Assembly (NCBI GenBank): GCA_016795065.1
Contig: JAEUIU010000019.1
Span: forward strand, 1 to 50,940
DNA from: Phycisphaerae bacterium
GTDB taxonomy: Bacteria > Planctomycetota > Phycisphaerae > Phycisphaerales > SM1A02
Length of the DNA stretch: 50,940 bases
Reading direction: 5' to 3'
Part shown: positions 33,432 to 43,643 of the stretch, piece after piece
Numbering within the stretch: the first letter of the stretch is position 1
Layout: every line of letters starts with the position of its first letter
Made by a program: the position numbers and the translations under genes
The notes under the pieces: model-generated
What the model was told of the DNA's origin: nothing
Database searches by the model: none
Seen by the model: only the letters and a program-made list of their open reading frames with translations

Positions 33432-34766
33432 TCATCCAGTCACGACCGGAACGGGAATGCGCTCGTGGGACACGAGGTCCTCGTAGCTCTCGCGACGTCG
33501 GATGATCGAAAGGGTCGAGCCATCGACCAACACTTCCGCCGGCAGCGGGTGAGCGTTGTATCGGCTCGCCATGGCCATGCCGTAGGCGCCGGCAGTGTAG
33601 ATCGCCATGAGATCGCCCCGCGCAACCGGCGGAAGCGGCCTATCAATTGCGAAGAAATCCCCAGACTCGCAAATCGGACCAACAACATCCATCGAACGGA
33701 GTCCCTCAAGGGACATTTCCTTTTGACGGCGCTGCGGGGAAAAGCGAATGTCGGTGACACAAGGCCAAATGAAGTGGAAGGCCTGATAGAGGCTTGGTCG
33801 AAGCAGGTCGTTCATGCCCGCATCGCAAATCACGAACGTCTTCTCGCCCGAAGTCTTCATGTACTGCACACGTGTGAGCAGGATCCCCGCGTTGGCGACG
33901 AGCGTGCGCCCCGGCTCAAGAATGATCTGAAGTCCTTTCGCGACACGATCCTTCAGGAGAGGAACAATCGCTTCGGCATAGGTTGACAGCGTCGGTGACT
34001 GGTCGGTTTCGTAGTCGGCCCCGAATCCGCCGCCAAGGTCCAGTGTCTCGACCGTGAATCCTTCGGCTGCGAGCTCGTCGACCAGGGCCATCGCCTTCAC
34101 CACGCTTTCGACATAGGGCTGCGTCGTATAGACGGGGCTCCCGATGTGGAGATGGATGCCGGTAAGGCGGCAATGGGGGTCGCGTCCGTAGAGGCGGAAG
34201 AAGGCCTTCGCCCGCTCGATGTCGACACCGAACTTCGATTCCTTTTTCCCGGTCGAGGTGTAGCGGTGGGTGCGCGGATCGACGTCGGGGTTCACCCGCA
34301 ACGCGGTGTGGGTGATAGCGTTCTTGCGCTTGGCGATGCGAGCGATGTTTTCAAACTCGGCTTCACTCTCGACATTGAAGAGGCCGAGACCCGCGTCGAT
34401 CGCCTGCTCGATCTCAACATCCGTCTTGCCGACGCCGGCGTAGACGCAGAGCCGTGCCGGGACGCCGGCGGCGATTGCCCGGAAGAGTTCGCCTCCCGAC
34501 ACCACATCCATGCCCGCTCCGAGCTCACCGAGAAGGCGGCAGATCGAGAGGTTGCCGCAGCTCTTCACCGAGTAGCAGACCAGCGGCTTGAGCGGGGCGA
34601 AGGCGTCGGTCAGCCGACGAAAGTGCTCGACCAGCGTGGCTTTGCTGTAGACGTAACAGGGTGTACCGACAAGGCGGGCGATCTCCTCGGCGGGAAGCTG
34701 CTCGCAGTAGAGCGCGGCGCGATCGGCCTTGGGTTGACTCTCAGGTCGATAGGCAAAGTGGTCCAT
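33432..34766 (-). CDS. lysA: Diaminopimelate decarboxylase
   Basis: 444 residues, PLP-dependent, converting meso-diaminopimelate to lysine (last step). Lys68 in CYSVKSCGN is the Schiff-base lysine; the phosphate-binding glycines are in LDLGGGFGADY, and the substrate-binding CESGD motif (GPICESGDFF) and Tyr in YTAGAYGMAM are present. EPGRTLVANAGILLTRV is the standard family block. ATG 34766 is the first codon of the conserved N-terminus; TAGAAT (34791-34796, minus strand) may be its -10. Lysine synthesis here also serves a DAP-containing cell wall, if present. Confidence 0.94.
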   Translation of the reverse strand: MDHFAYRPESQPKADRAALYCEQLPAEEIARLVGTPCYVYSKATLVEHFRRLTDAFAPLKPLVCYSVKSCGNLSICRLLGELGAGMDVVSGGELFRAIAAGVPARLCVYAGVGKTDVEIEQAIDAGLGLFNVESEAEFENIARIAKRKNAITHTALRVNPDVDPRTHRYTSTGKKESKFGVDIERAKAFFRLYGRDPHCRLTGIHLHIGSPVYTTQPYVESVVKAMALVDELAAEGFTVETLDLGGGFGADYETDQSPTLSTYAEAIVPLLKDRVAKGLQIILEPGRTLVANAGILLTRVQYMKTSGEKTFVICDAGMNDLLRPSLYQAFHFIWPCVTDIRFSPQRRQKEMSLEGLRSMDVVGPICESGDFFAIDRPLPPVARGDLMAIYTAGAYGMAMASRYNAHPLPAEVLVDGSTLSIIRRRESYEDLVSHERIPVPVVTG

Positions 34767-34825
34767 GCGGGTCCCCGGGGTGAGGCGGGGATTCTACTGA
34801 CTCGCCCTACGAGCGGCCCGACTCA

Positions 34826-35830
34826 TCATGCCGCTTCGGTTTTCGCAGCCGGTTCGCGCTTCGCCGCCTGTTTCTTCGGTCGCGTCACCCATTGGAAGAC
34901 CGAGCCTGCCAGCGCGATCGCCAGCCAAAGGCAAAGCCAGCCAAGCGGACGCATGTCGGGCAGCGAATCCGCGGAGAGAATGCGAGAGACAATCGGCGCG
35001 CCGCACAAGAGGACGAGGAGCGAGCCCAAGAGGCTGGTGAGGACAGCGGCGGCCCAGGCCGGGCAGCCGGCGCCGGCGACGAATCCGAGGAAGCCGCCCA
35101 TCGCGGCCGAGGCAGTCAGAAGCGTTTGCATCGGCTTGGGCATGGCCGTCCAACGCTCGCTAAACCAAGTGCCGGCGCTACCAACGAGACCGTTCACGCG
35201 ATCAAGCCAGGCGAGAAAGCCCTGGCCGAGGCCGGGCGAAACCGCATCGAGCTCACGGGCCACCGCTTCGCGCCCCGCAGTATCACCCACGGGAGCGGCG
35301 TCAGGATCGGCTTGGGGCGACGTCTCGCTTTGGATCGTCGCCAGCGCCAGCGGTATCCGATCCACGGTGAGGGACTCAAACGCCGTGACGACCTCGTTGG
35401 CCACATCGCCATCTGCCCTGAGGGGCGGTGGCTTCGAGGTCACGTCGATCCAACCGAGCTGAACGGCCGTGAGTGAAAGGAGGATCGCCACTGCGGCGCC
35501 GATCAGTCCCATCGCGAGGCCGAGAATGAGGCGATAGCTCAAGACCGCCACGAAGAGTCCTGCAATCGCACCGAACGCCGACCACGCGATGGTCGGAATC
35601 GAGGATTGCATTGCCTGGCCGACGCGAGCACAGACCATCACGCCGACGAAGATCGAGACCAGGACGAGCACCGGCTTGAGGAGCCGTTGGCCGAAGCAGA
35701 GGAGGAGGAGGCCCGCGACGAGGAGGACACCGACCGGAGCAAGGCTCGCCACCGGCAAGCTTCGCACCCATTCCGCAAGGGCGGTGAGCGAGAGGCCGGG
35801 GTCGGTCATGGTGGTCGGGTCGGGCTGCAC
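34826..35830 (-). CDS. Polytopic membrane protein of unknown function
   Basis: 334 residues from GTG 35830 (ATG 35809 is the alternative). Three to four hydrophobic helices lie in the N-terminal third ([64 protein letters not shown]), then an about 110-residue polar domain, then two or three more helices ([49 protein letters not shown]) and a Lys/Ala-rich tail. No known domain is recognised; the glycine-rich helices recall DUF4203-like proteins but this is a guess. TACTCT ends exactly 7 nt before GTG 35830. Divergent from the DUF255 gene. Confidence 0.7.
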   Translation of the reverse strand: MQPDPTTMTDPGLSLTALAEWVRSLPVASLAPVGVLLVAGLLLLCFGQRLLKPVLVLVSIFVGVMVCARVGQAMQSSIPTIAWSAFGAIAGLFVAVLSYRLILGLAMGLIGAAVAILLSLTAVQLGWIDVTSKPPPLRADGDVANEVVTAFESLTVDRIPLALATIQSETSPQADPDAAPVGDTAGREAVARELDAVSPGLGQGFLAWLDRVNGLVGSAGTWFSERWTAMPKPMQTLLTASAAMGGFLGFVAGAGCPAWAAAVLTSLLGSLLVLLCGAPIVSRILSADSLPDMRPLGWLCLWLAIALAGSVFQWVTRPKKQAAKREPAAKTEAA

Positions 35831-35837
35831 GATGGGG

Positions 35838-35843
35838 AGAGTA
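35838..35843 (-). promoter_or_regulatory. Candidate -10 box for a leaderless membrane protein mRNA
   Basis: TACTCT on the minus strand ends 7 nt before GTG 35830, in the geometry shared by the other leaderless candidates in this window. No clear -35 box. Confidence 0.4.
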
Positions 35844-36022
35844 TCGGTTCGAATCGGAAGCGAGGCCGAAAAGGGGTCGGTCGCCGGAGCGAGGCGGTTC
35901 GCGATGGCGGTTGTTGGGGGAGCTCGGCCTTCGATTTCGAGCCCGGAAGGGGGCGAGCCGGTACCCGACACCTACCATGCGGCCCTCCATCTCTCGCCCT
36001 CGCCACGCCTCTGGTGCCACCC

Positions 36023-38287
36023 TTGACGACCCCATCGACTGCCGCCGCGTTTGACGGAGCCACGCGACGCGAGAACCGACTCGCCCGCGAGACCAGTCCC
36101 TACCTTCTCCAGCATGCCCACAACCCGGTGGACTGGTATCCCTGGGGCACCGAAGCCATCGAACGAGCTCGCCGGGAGGGGAAGCTCCTCTTTGTCTCGA
36201 TTGGGTATGCCACCTGCTACTGGTGCCACGTGATGGAACGGGAGAGCTTCGAGGATCAGGCGACCGCGAGGATCCTCAACGAGCACTTCGTTCCGGTGAA
36301 GGTGGATCGCGAGCAGCGCCCCGACATCGACGACGTCTACATGACTGCCTGCCAGGTCTACACCGAGTGGACCGAGGGCCGGGCCAGCGGGGGCTGGCCG
36401 CTCAGCATCTTTGTCGAACCGCAGGGATTGCGGCCTGTGTTCGTCGGGACCTACTTTCCGCCTCAGGCATCCTTCGGTCGTCCTTCGTTCAGCGACTTGA
36501 TGGAAGTAATCAGCGAAGTCTGGACGCGGCGCCGCGACGAGGCGCTTCGGCAGGCGGAACGCCTCGCCGAGGCGGTGACAGCAACTCTCTCACGCACGCC
36601 GGCGGCAGTCACGCTCGACGGCGACATGGCCCAGCGAGCGGCGCGGGCCCTCCTCACGTATCACGATCGACTCAACGGCGGCTTTGGCGGGGCACCGAAG
36701 TTCCCGCAGCCGAGCTACATCGAACTCCTGATGCACGTTGCGTGGGATGAGCCGGATGTCGCCGCATGTATCGCTCGAACCCTCGACGCGATGGCGTCGG
36801 GGGGCATCTTTGACCAGGTTGGTGGCGGCTTCCATCGCTACGCCGTTGACTCGGTGTGGGGCGTGCCGCATTTCGAGAAGATGCTCTACGACAATGCCCA
36901 GCTTGCGGCGATCTTCGCCCGCAGCGCGTCGCGGCATCACGACGCCTACCACGCCGAGATCGCTCGACGCATCGCCGACTATGTTCTTCGCGAGATGGTC
37001 GACGTCGACGGAACGTTCTACTCCGCCCAGGATGCCGAGGTCGACGCACGGGAAGGCAAGAGCTACGTCTGGCGGCGGGAGGAAGTGCGGGAAGCCTTGA
37101 TTGAGGCAGGGCTCGGTGAACATGCCTCGACGGCCACGGCGATGTATGGCCTCGATCGAGGCTCGAACTTCCAGGATCCGCATCACCCCAACGAACCGCC
37201 GAGCAACGTCCTTGTCCTGAGCGGCCGTCCTGAGAAGGTCGCAGCCGAACGCTCGATGGACCTTGCGACGTTCGCCACCGTGCGACAGGCCATCGACCGG
37301 GCTCTTCTGACCGCTCGCGCTCGACGGCGCCAGCCAAGCACCGATGACAAGGTGCTCACCGCCTGGAATGGTCTCATGATCGCGGCCTTGGCCGAGGTCG
37401 GGCGGCGACTCAACGAGCCTCGGACGATCGACGCGGCCCGACGCGCGGCGGACGCGGTCGATCGGCGGCTTCGAAGTTCCGACGGGACGCTCTTGCGATC
37501 CGCGCGAGGCGCAGTGGCGTCGATCCCAGGTTTCCTTGAGGACTACGCCTTTCTCCTGCGTGGTCGGATCGCCTTGGCCGAGTGTGACCCCGATCATGCC
37601 GCAGCCCACCTGACCAGGGCCGAAGCTCTCTTTGAAGAGACGGAACGACTGTTCGCGGCTCCGGGCGGCGGCTATTTCGACGCCCGCGAGGGGGCCAACG
37701 AACTGTTCGTCCGAAGCCGCGGCATCGTGGATGGGGCAGTCCCCAGCGGCAACGGAGTCATGCTCGAGAACGGGCTTGCGCTCCTCCGCCTGACAGGGCG
37801 CGGCCGCTATCGTGAAGCGCTGCGTCGTCACTTCGCGGGGCTCTCGGGCATGATCGCCGAACAGCCGATCGGGACGGCCCTGTCGACCGCGGCGCTTTGG
37901 CGGGCGTCGAAGGAAGCTCCTGACGTCCTTCCCTCCGGCGACGCCGACGACGGGCTGGTCGCGATGCAGGTCACACGCGGCGAGGCCTCGGGCGAGTATC
38001 GACTGGCGATCACGATCGCGGATGGGTTCCACATCCAGGCCAACGAACCCGGCGACCCGGCCCTGATCGGACTGCACCTAGAGCTCCGCGGACCGGGTCG
38101 GCTCATCGTCGACTATCCCTCGGGCGAGCCCTATGGCCAGGGCCTTCGCGTGCACCGCGGAACAGTTCGCGTGACGTTTCGCGTCGAGGGAGCGACCGTC
38201 GCAACGCGTTTGGCCGTTCGCAGCCAGCCCTGCGACGAGCGGGCCTGCCGGCGCCCGCGGACCTTGGTGGTCGAACTCCCGAAATGA
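36023..38287 (+). CDS. DUF255 thioredoxin-domain protein (YyaL/spermatogenesis-associated 20-like)
   Basis: 754 residues. N-terminal thioredoxin-like domain with the family block [20 protein letters not shown] and the motif [14 protein letters not shown] (Cys-Tyr-Trp-Cys), then an (alpha/alpha)6-barrel like those of glycoside-processing enzymes ([68 protein letters not shown]). The last about 110 residues ([18 protein letters not shown] ... CDERACRRP) look like a DsbD N-terminal (thiol-accepting) beta domain, which most YyaL proteins lack. Start uncertain: TTG 36023 or GTG 36014. Redox chemistry is inferred from the two Cys motifs; the true substrate of the family is unknown. Confidence 0.88.
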   Translation: MTTPSTAAAFDGATRRENRLARETSPYLLQHAHNPVDWYPWGTEAIERARREGKLLFVSIGYATCYWCHVMERESFEDQATARILNEHFVPVKVDREQRPDIDDVYMTACQVYTEWTEGRASGGWPLSIFVEPQGLRPVFVGTYFPPQASFGRPSFSDLMEVISEVWTRRRDEALRQAERLAEAVTATLSRTPAAVTLDGDMAQRAARALLTYHDRLNGGFGGAPKFPQPSYIELLMHVAWDEPDVAACIARTLDAMASGGIFDQVGGGFHRYAVDSVWGVPHFEKMLYDNAQLAAIFARSASRHHDAYHAEIARRIADYVLREMVDVDGTFYSAQDAEVDAREGKSYVWRREEVREALIEAGLGEHASTATAMYGLDRGSNFQDPHHPNEPPSNVLVLSGRPEKVAAERSMDLATFATVRQAIDRALLTARARRRQPSTDDKVLTAWNGLMIAALAEVGRRLNEPRTIDAARRAADAVDRRLRSSDGTLLRSARGAVASIPGFLEDYAFLLRGRIALAECDPDHAAAHLTRAEALFEETERLFAAPGGGYFDAREGANELFVRSRGIVDGAVPSGNGVMLENGLALLRLTGRGRYREALRRHFAGLSGMIAEQPIGTALSTAALWRASKEAPDVLPSGDADDGLVAMQVTRGEASGEYRLAITIADGFHIQANEPGDPALIGLHLELRGPGRLIVDYPSGEPYGQGLRVHRGTVRVTFRVEGATVATRLAVRSQPCDERACRRPRTLVVELPK

Positions 38288-38310
38288 GCCGTTCAGGGTA
38301 GAACATGCGC

Positions 38311-38850
38311 ATGCCCGCATCCGGCACAACGCCCTTTCGCCTTGCCCTCATTTCGACCGGCGGCACCATTGAGAAGACCTACGACGAGTTCGGCGGCATG
38401 CTCTCCAACCGGATGAGCGTGCTCGACCTTCTGCTCGGGTCACTCGACCTGCGCGGCTTGACCATTGATCGCGTCCCGCTCATGAACAAGGACTCGCTGG
38501 AGATGAGCGAGGCCGACCACGACCTCATCGCGGACACCGCCGAGATCATGTCCCGCAACCACGATGGCGTCGTCATCGTGCACGGCACCGACCGTCTCGC
38601 GACGTCCGGACAGCGCATTCACGAGCGGCTGAGCGGCAAGGGCCTTCTCGCGAAGCCGATCGTCCTGACCGGCGCCATGCGGCCATATGAGTTGCGCCGC
38701 ACCGATGCCACGCAGAACGTGACCGAGGCCCTGTTGGCTGTCCAACTCTTGCCCGCGGGGGTCTATGTGGCGATGCACAACCGAGTGCTCGCTTTCCCAG
38801 GAGTCGAGAAGGACAAGGAACACGGGACGTTCGTGAAGACGTCCGCCTGA
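38311..38850 (+). CDS. Stand-alone asparaginase N-terminal domain protein
   Basis: 179 residues that match only the N-terminal domain of L-asparaginases. Catalytic segments: STGGTIEKTYDE (first Thr), VIVHGTDRLATSGQ (second Thr/Asp; usual HGTDTM has Arg here) and LTGAMRP. The C-terminal domain that completes the dimer active site is missing, and the protein ends in KEHGTFVKTSA, like other short single-domain asparaginase-like proteins. ATG 38311 is 6 nt after TAGAAC, a weak leaderless box; ATG 38305 is the alternative. It starts 23 nt after the DUF255 stop codon. Activity on asparagine is not certain. Confidence 0.82.
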   Translation: MPASGTTPFRLALISTGGTIEKTYDEFGGMLSNRMSVLDLLLGSLDLRGLTIDRVPLMNKDSLEMSEADHDLIADTAEIMSRNHDGVVIVHGTDRLATSGQRIHERLSGKGLLAKPIVLTGAMRPYELRRTDATQNVTEALLAVQLLPAGVYVAMHNRVLAFPGVEKDKEHGTFVKTSA

Positions 38851-38912
38851 AGCGGCAGTCATATTGTCGGCCAGTTTGTCGTCCGAATCGTCGGTCCGTC
38901 GCAGCGCCAGGG

Positions 38913-41900
38913 CTACGGCGTGTCGTCGCACGCATCGCCTATGCCGTCCTGATCCTGATCGGCCTGGCTTGGATTGAAGAGGTCGGGGCAGTTGTCGGCG
39001 ACGTTGTTCACGCCATCAGAGTCGCTGTCGGCGAAGGGCGAACAGACGCCCCATGCCCCGAGGAGGATGGCAAGGTCGGCGCCGTCAACCGAGCCTGACA
39101 GATCGAGGTCACCAACACCGCTGAATCCCCAGTTCCCCAGCAGGATGGCGAGGTCAGCGCCGTCCACGTGGGTATCGAAGCTGAGGTCGCTGAGACACTC
39201 GCATTCGTCCGGCACGCCGCTTCTGTTCACGTCGTTGGATGTGCCGTTCTCGTGGATGTCGCAGCCGTCTGGGATGCCGTTCTCATTGCAGTCAGCTTGG
39301 TCGTCGTAACCTTCGCAAGCGTCGAGGCAATCCGGAACGCCGTCTCCATCGGTGTCGTTGTCGGGCGTTCCGCATCCGCATGTTCCCGGATTGGACTTGG
39401 CCGGGTCATTTGGGCAGCCGTCCACGCAGTCAACGGCACCGTCACCGTCCGCGTCAACATCGGCGACCCCGCATCCACATATGCCCGGTGCGGTCTTTCC
39501 GGGGTCGCTCGGACAACCGTCCAGGCAATCGACGACACCGTCGCCGTCGCCATCGCTGTCTGCTGTTCCACATCCACAGGCCCCCGGGGATGTCTTGGCC
39601 GGGTCGTCGGGGCACCCATCGACGCAGTTGGCGACGCCGTCGCCGTCGCTGTCGGTATCGGCCACCCCGCAGCCGCACACTCCCGGTTCAAACTTGGCAG
39701 GGTCGCTCGGGCAGCCGTCCGAACAATCCGCCATGCCGTCGCCGTCGGAGTCCGTGTCGACAGCGCCGCAACCGCAACTGCCGGGCGAGGTCTTCGCGGG
39801 ATCGTTCGGGCAACCGTCGGCACAATCAAGTGCGCCGTCGCCGTCGGAGTCAACGTCGGCGACGCCACAGCCGCAGACACCTGGCGCGATCTTGTTCGGA
39901 TCGGACGGGCAAGCGTCGCTGCAGTTGGGCGTGCCGTCGCCGTCCGAGTCGCTATCGGCGACTCCGCAGCCGCAGGTGCCTGGTTCGATCTTGTTCGGAT
40001 CGTTCGGGCAGCCGTCGTCGCAGTCGGCGACGCCATCGCTGTCAGCATCAGTGTCTGGAACACCGCAGCCGCAGGCGCCCGGGGCCGTCTTGTTGGGGTC
40101 GTCGGGGCAGCCGTCGATGCAGTCGATGACGCCGTCGCCGTCGAGGTCTTCGTCGGCAACACCACAGCCGCAGATGCCGGGGGCGACCTTGTTTGGATCG
40201 CTTGGGCAGCCGTCGTCGCAGTTCGGTGAGCCATCGCCGTCTGAGTCGGTGTCGGCAACGCCGCAGCCGCACGCGCCGGGCGCGATCTTGTTCGGATCCG
40301 ACGGGCAGCCGTCGTTGCAGTTCGGCGTGCCATCACCATCCGTGTCGGTGTCCGCGACGCCGCAGCCACAGGTGCCAGGCGCGACCTTGTTCGGATCGTT
40401 CGGGCAGAGGTCGTTGCAGTTCGGTGTGCCGTCGCCGTCGGAGTCAGTGTCGGCGACACCGCAGCCGCAGGTGCCGGGCGAAGTCTTCAACGGATCATTC
40501 GGGCAGAGGTCGTTGCAGTTCGGAGTGCCATCACCGTCCGTGTCGGTGTCGGCGACGCCGCAGCCGCAGGCGCCGGGCGCGGTCTTCAACGGATCATTCG
40601 GGCAGAGGTCGTTGCAGTTCGGAGTGCCATCACCGTCCGTGTCGGTGTCGGCAACGCCGCAGCCGCAGGTGCCGGGTGCGATCTTCAACGGATCGTTCGG
40701 GCAGCCGTCGCTGCAGTTGGCGACGCCGTCGCCGTCACTGTCGGTGTCCGCGAACCCGCAGCCGCACGCTCCAGGGGACGTCTTGTTTGGGTCGTTCGGG
40801 CAAAGGTCGTTGCAGTTCGCGACGCCGTCGCCGTCGGAGTCGGTGTCGGCAACGCCGCAGCCGCAGGCCCCTGGCGTCGACTTGTTCGGATCGTTGGGAC
40901 ATCCGTCGATGCAGTTCGCGACGCCGTCGCCGTCCGTGTCGGTGTCGGCAACACCGCAGCCGCAAGAGCCGGGAGTTGTCTTGAGCGGGTCGTTCGGGCA
41001 CCCGTCGCACGCATTGCCGACGCCATCGCCGTCGGCGTCGGTCTGCGTCGCATTAGCTATGGAGGGGCAGTTGTCGCATGCGTCAGGCCATGCGTCGCCG
41101 TCGCTGTCGCCGCTGCCGATCAGGCCATAGAAGACAGCGAAATCGGCCGAGTCCTTGTCCCCATCGCCATCGAGATCGCCGCAGAAGGGCGCCCCTCCCA
41201 TGACAGCGGCGTAGAGGAACGGGAAGTCGGTGCAGTTGACCAGTCCGTCATCGTTCAGGTCGCCATCGCATATGGGTCCGGTGGAGCAGGTCGTGCGGAT
41301 GAGAGTCAGGCTGTCGAGGCCGAAATCGGTGGTGGAGTTGTTGCCGATGTCGGAGGCCACAAAGCGAAGCTGCACCGTCGTGCCGGTCGCTGGACCGAAA
41401 GAGTCGGCGAAGGTTTGCCAGGCGCTTCCCGTTGTTCCGATCTGGCGCAAGGTCGTCCAGTTGGTGCCGTCGTAGGTGTATTGCACCACCAGGAAGTCGG
41501 CCTCGGCCGGGACGGCTGCGTCGTTGCAATACGCCCACGCCGCGTAGGAAAGGTCAAAGACCGAACCACTCTGCACGGTGAAGACCGGCGAGAACAGAGT
41601 GAGTGGTCCGTTGTCGACGTCGGTGGTGCCGACACCGCCGCCGACGGCGCCATTGTCGGTCACCCAACAAGCAACGCCCGGCGCAGCGGTAAAGTCGTTC
41701 TCCGGATTGACGGGAATGCTGCCCGACACCGTGCCGACCGGGTCGCCCAGCTCCCACGCTCCACCCGGGCTCGAACCGGAAACCTGCGTCGTCCATCCGT
41801 CAAGACCGGCCTCGAACTCGGTCGCATACACGGTGACATCGCCGGTGGAGGGGACGGCCGAGTAGAAGAGGCTCGGGGCGCCGTCAGGCTCGGTGTAGGT

Positions 41901-43643
41901 GGCCGAGCTCGCGGTGATCTTCCCGCTGACGTAATAGTCGACCGTCTCGCCGCAGTCGATCGCCGGCAGGGTCGCTGTGTAGGTGGACGGGCCGCCGGTG
42001 AGTGGTGTGTCGATCCATGCTCCGCCTGCGATGCGGTAGTGGAGATTGAGCGATCCGGCGACGATCGGGCCGCCGCCGAGAACGGAGGGTACCACGCTGA
42101 AGTTGGTCGTGACCCCGGGGGTCACCGATGTCGGCGTGCCGCCCGGAAAGTTGAAGTCAAGCCCGATCGGCGGGTGGTTCATCCAAACGCTGATGCCGGC
42201 ACAGCGGCCGGTGATCACGTCCTTCCAGCCATCGCCGTTGAGATCGATCGGGGCAAAGTCAAAGGTCGCTCCGAGACTGGCGTTGGGGATGATCTCGCCG
42301 ATCTCATCGAGCAACGACGAGCCCACCACGCCCGTGTTGCGATAGATGTGGGCCCGACGACCGGTCGTCGGGCAGAAACTCGGAAGGTCGGCATCGACGT
42401 CGGCGATGAGCGCGTCGAGCTTGCCGTCGTTGTCCAGGTCGGTGAGGTGCACCGAGTTCCCGAACTCGCTCAGGCTGTCGTTGATCGTGTACGAGGTGAA
42501 GTTCGCGAAACCGTCCGCGCCGTTTCCGGTGTTGATGAGAATTCGATCCTGACTATCGTCCACCACAACGAGGTCGAGCTTCGCATCGTTGTTGAGGTCG
42601 CCCGTGGCGATGTTGTAGGGGGCGTTGTTGTAGACGACGTCGGGACCGTTGAAGGAGAGGCCAGCGTTCGGCGGCAACTTGCCGTACAGGATGCCGATGT
42701 TCTGGCCGCTGGTGAGTGTGTTGACGCGGGCGATGTCCGTCGCGCCGTCGCCGTTGTAGTCGCCGGCGTTCACGGCATTGCCGAATGCGGATGCGAGTTG
42801 CGTTGCGTTCAATCGGGTGGTGGTGGAGTCGAAGAAGTACCCCGGTCCAGGCCCGCCGGAGTTGCCCCAGTTCACGAGGAACTTGTTGTCGTAGTCCAGG
42901 GAGGCTGTCTCCCCCGGACTTTGCTGGCATTCGTTGGCGTCGGCGGTGTCGCCATCGCCGTTGAGGTCGATGCAGACGGTGCCGCTGGTCTCAGGCGTGT
43001 CGTAGTCGACGAAGAAGATGTCCGGAAAGCCATCGCCGGTGAGGTCTACGACCACCGCATCGCACGCTCGGGGGTTGGCGGCCGATCCGTTCTTGGCGAA
43101 GAGGACCGGAATTCGGGCGTCCTCAAAGCGGAATCCTTGCCACTGGCCGCTGCCGTTGTTTCCCAAGTTCATGTAAACGCGCGGCTGGCCGAGCGTGGCA
43201 GATTGCGAGTCGGACATGGTCGTGACCGTGACGAGGTCAAGCCACGTATCGCCGTTGATATCGACCGCCTTGACGTCGCGGTCGTTCACCAGCGCCTGGA
43301 GGCCGAGATCGCCTGCAGTGAGGGAAGCAGTGCCGTACTCCGCCGTACGGTCAACGAGGACACCCGATTCGTTCATCAGCAGGATGTCGGGGAAGCCGCC
43401 CTGGATGGACCCCGGGAACTTTCGGACGCAGACGAGATCGGTATCGCCATCTTGGTCGAAGTCGCCCCAGCCGAAGTCCTTCTCAAGGTTGTCGTTCTGA
43501 AGCGACGGCGACATCACCAGCCGCGTGGACGTCTCGTTCGCGAAACTGGTTTGCCATTGGCCCAGCGCTCCGCCAGTCAGGCCAGCGGTCAGGGAAGCAG
43601 CGAGCGCGACGGTCGTCTTGGCGAAGTGGCTGGTTCGACGCAC
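38913..43643 (-). CDS. Secreted 1576-residue protein with FG-GAP/VCBS and thrombospondin-type-3-like repeats
   Basis: Signal peptide at residues 1-28 (FAKTTVALAASLTAGLTGGALG). Residues about 30-500 hold FG-GAP/VCBS-like calcium loops (DFDQDGDTDLV, DLTGDGFPDIF, DYNGDGATDIA, DLNGDGWKDVI), i.e. a beta-propeller-type region. A beta-sandwich region of about 280 residues follows, then a dockerin-like pair (DLNDDGLVNCTDF, DLDGDGDKDSADF). Residues 878-1438 are 17 uninterrupted copies of a 33-residue unit with Cys and Asp-rich calcium loops. The end has another dockerin-like pair (DGADLAILLGNWGF, DGADLAILLGAWGV) and one TSP3-like unit. Expected at the cell surface, stabilised by calcium and disulfides. 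GTG 43643 is chosen because GGAG lies 6 nt upstream and the signal peptide begins there; the frame is open to 43751. Confidence 0.85.
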   Translation of the reverse strand: MRRTSHFAKTTVALAASLTAGLTGGALGQWQTSFANETSTRLVMSPSLQNDNLEKDFGWGDFDQDGDTDLVCVRKFPGSIQGGFPDILLMNESGVLVDRTAEYGTASLTAGDLGLQALVNDRDVKAVDINGDTWLDLVTVTTMSDSQSATLGQPRVYMNLGNNGSGQWQGFRFEDARIPVLFAKNGSAANPRACDAVVVDLTGDGFPDIFFVDYDTPETSGTVCIDLNGDGDTADANECQQSPGETASLDYDNKFLVNWGNSGGPGPGYFFDSTTTRLNATQLASAFGNAVNAGDYNGDGATDIARVNTLTSGQNIGILYGKLPPNAGLSFNGPDVVYNNAPYNIATGDLNNDAKLDLVVVDDSQDRILINTGNGADGFANFTSYTINDSLSEFGNSVHLTDLDNDGKLDALIADVDADLPSFCPTTGRRAHIYRNTGVVGSSLLDEIGEIIPNASLGATFDFAPIDLNGDGWKDVITGRCAGISVWMNHPPIGLDFNFPGGTPTSVTPGVTTNFSVVPSVLGGGPIVAGSLNLHYRIAGGAWIDTPLTGGPSTYTATLPAIDCGETVDYYVSGKITASSATYTEPDGAPSLFYSAVPSTGDVTVYATEFEAGLDGWTTQVSGSSPGGAWELGDPVGTVSGSIPVNPENDFTAAPGVACWVTDNGAVGGGVGTTDVDNGPLTLFSPVFTVQSGSVFDLSYAAWAYCNDAAVPAEADFLVVQYTYDGTNWTTLRQIGTTGSAWQTFADSFGPATGTTVQLRFVASDIGNNSTTDFGLDSLTLIRTTCSTGPICDGDLNDDGLVNCTDFPFLYAAVMGGAPFCGDLDGDGDKDSADFAVFYGLIGSGDSDGDAWPDACDNCPSIANATQTDADGDGVGNACDGCPNDPLKTTPGSCGCGVADTDTDGDGVANCIDGCPNDPNKSTPGACGCGVADTDSDGDGVANCNDLCPNDPNKTSPGACGCGFADTDSDGDGVANCSDGCPNDPLKIAPGTCGCGVADTDTDGDGTPNCNDLCPNDPLKTAPGACGCGVADTDTDGDGTPNCNDLCPNDPLKTSPGTCGCGVADTDSDGDGTPNCNDLCPNDPNKVAPGTCGCGVADTDTDGDGTPNCNDGCPSDPNKIAPGACGCGVADTDSDGDGSPNCDDGCPSDPNKVAPGICGCGVADEDLDGDGVIDCIDGCPDDPNKTAPGACGCGVPDTDADSDGVADCDDGCPNDPNKIEPGTCGCGVADSDSDGDGTPNCSDACPSDPNKIAPGVCGCGVADVDSDGDGALDCADGCPNDPAKTSPGSCGCGAVDTDSDGDGMADCSDGCPSDPAKFEPGVCGCGVADTDSDGDGVANCVDGCPDDPAKTSPGACGCGTADSDGDGDGVVDCLDGCPSDPGKTAPGICGCGVADVDADGDGAVDCVDGCPNDPAKSNPGTCGCGTPDNDTDGDGVPDCLDACEGYDDQADCNENGIPDGCDIHENGTSNDVNRSGVPDECECLSDLSFDTHVDGADLAILLGNWGFSGVGDLDLSGSVDGADLAILLGAWGVCSPFADSDSDGVNNVADNCPDLFNPSQADQDQDGIGDACDDTP
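39330..41012 (-). repeat. 17 tandem 99-bp coding repeats (33 residues each)
   Basis: Unit consensus begins C-x-D-G-C-P-N-D-P-x-K and ends D-T-D-x-D-G-D-G. The copies are all exactly 99 bp with no gaps. Neighbouring copies near 40400-40700 are almost identical at the DNA level (recent duplication), while those at both ends are more diverged. The antisense strand is also open over much of the array, a by-product of the repeat. Confidence 0.95.

Noticed and set aside
35606..36022. Upstream extension of the DUF255 frame
   Set aside because: It would run antisense through the membrane-protein gene; conserved DUF255 sequence starts only after 36023.
39352..41130. Long plus-strand open frame (592 codons) opposite the TSP3-like repeats
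   Set aside because: It is a by-product of the 99-bp periodic, stop-poor composition; its translation is a Ser/Pro/Gln-rich repeat without family features, and the minus-strand frame has a signal peptide and calcium loops.
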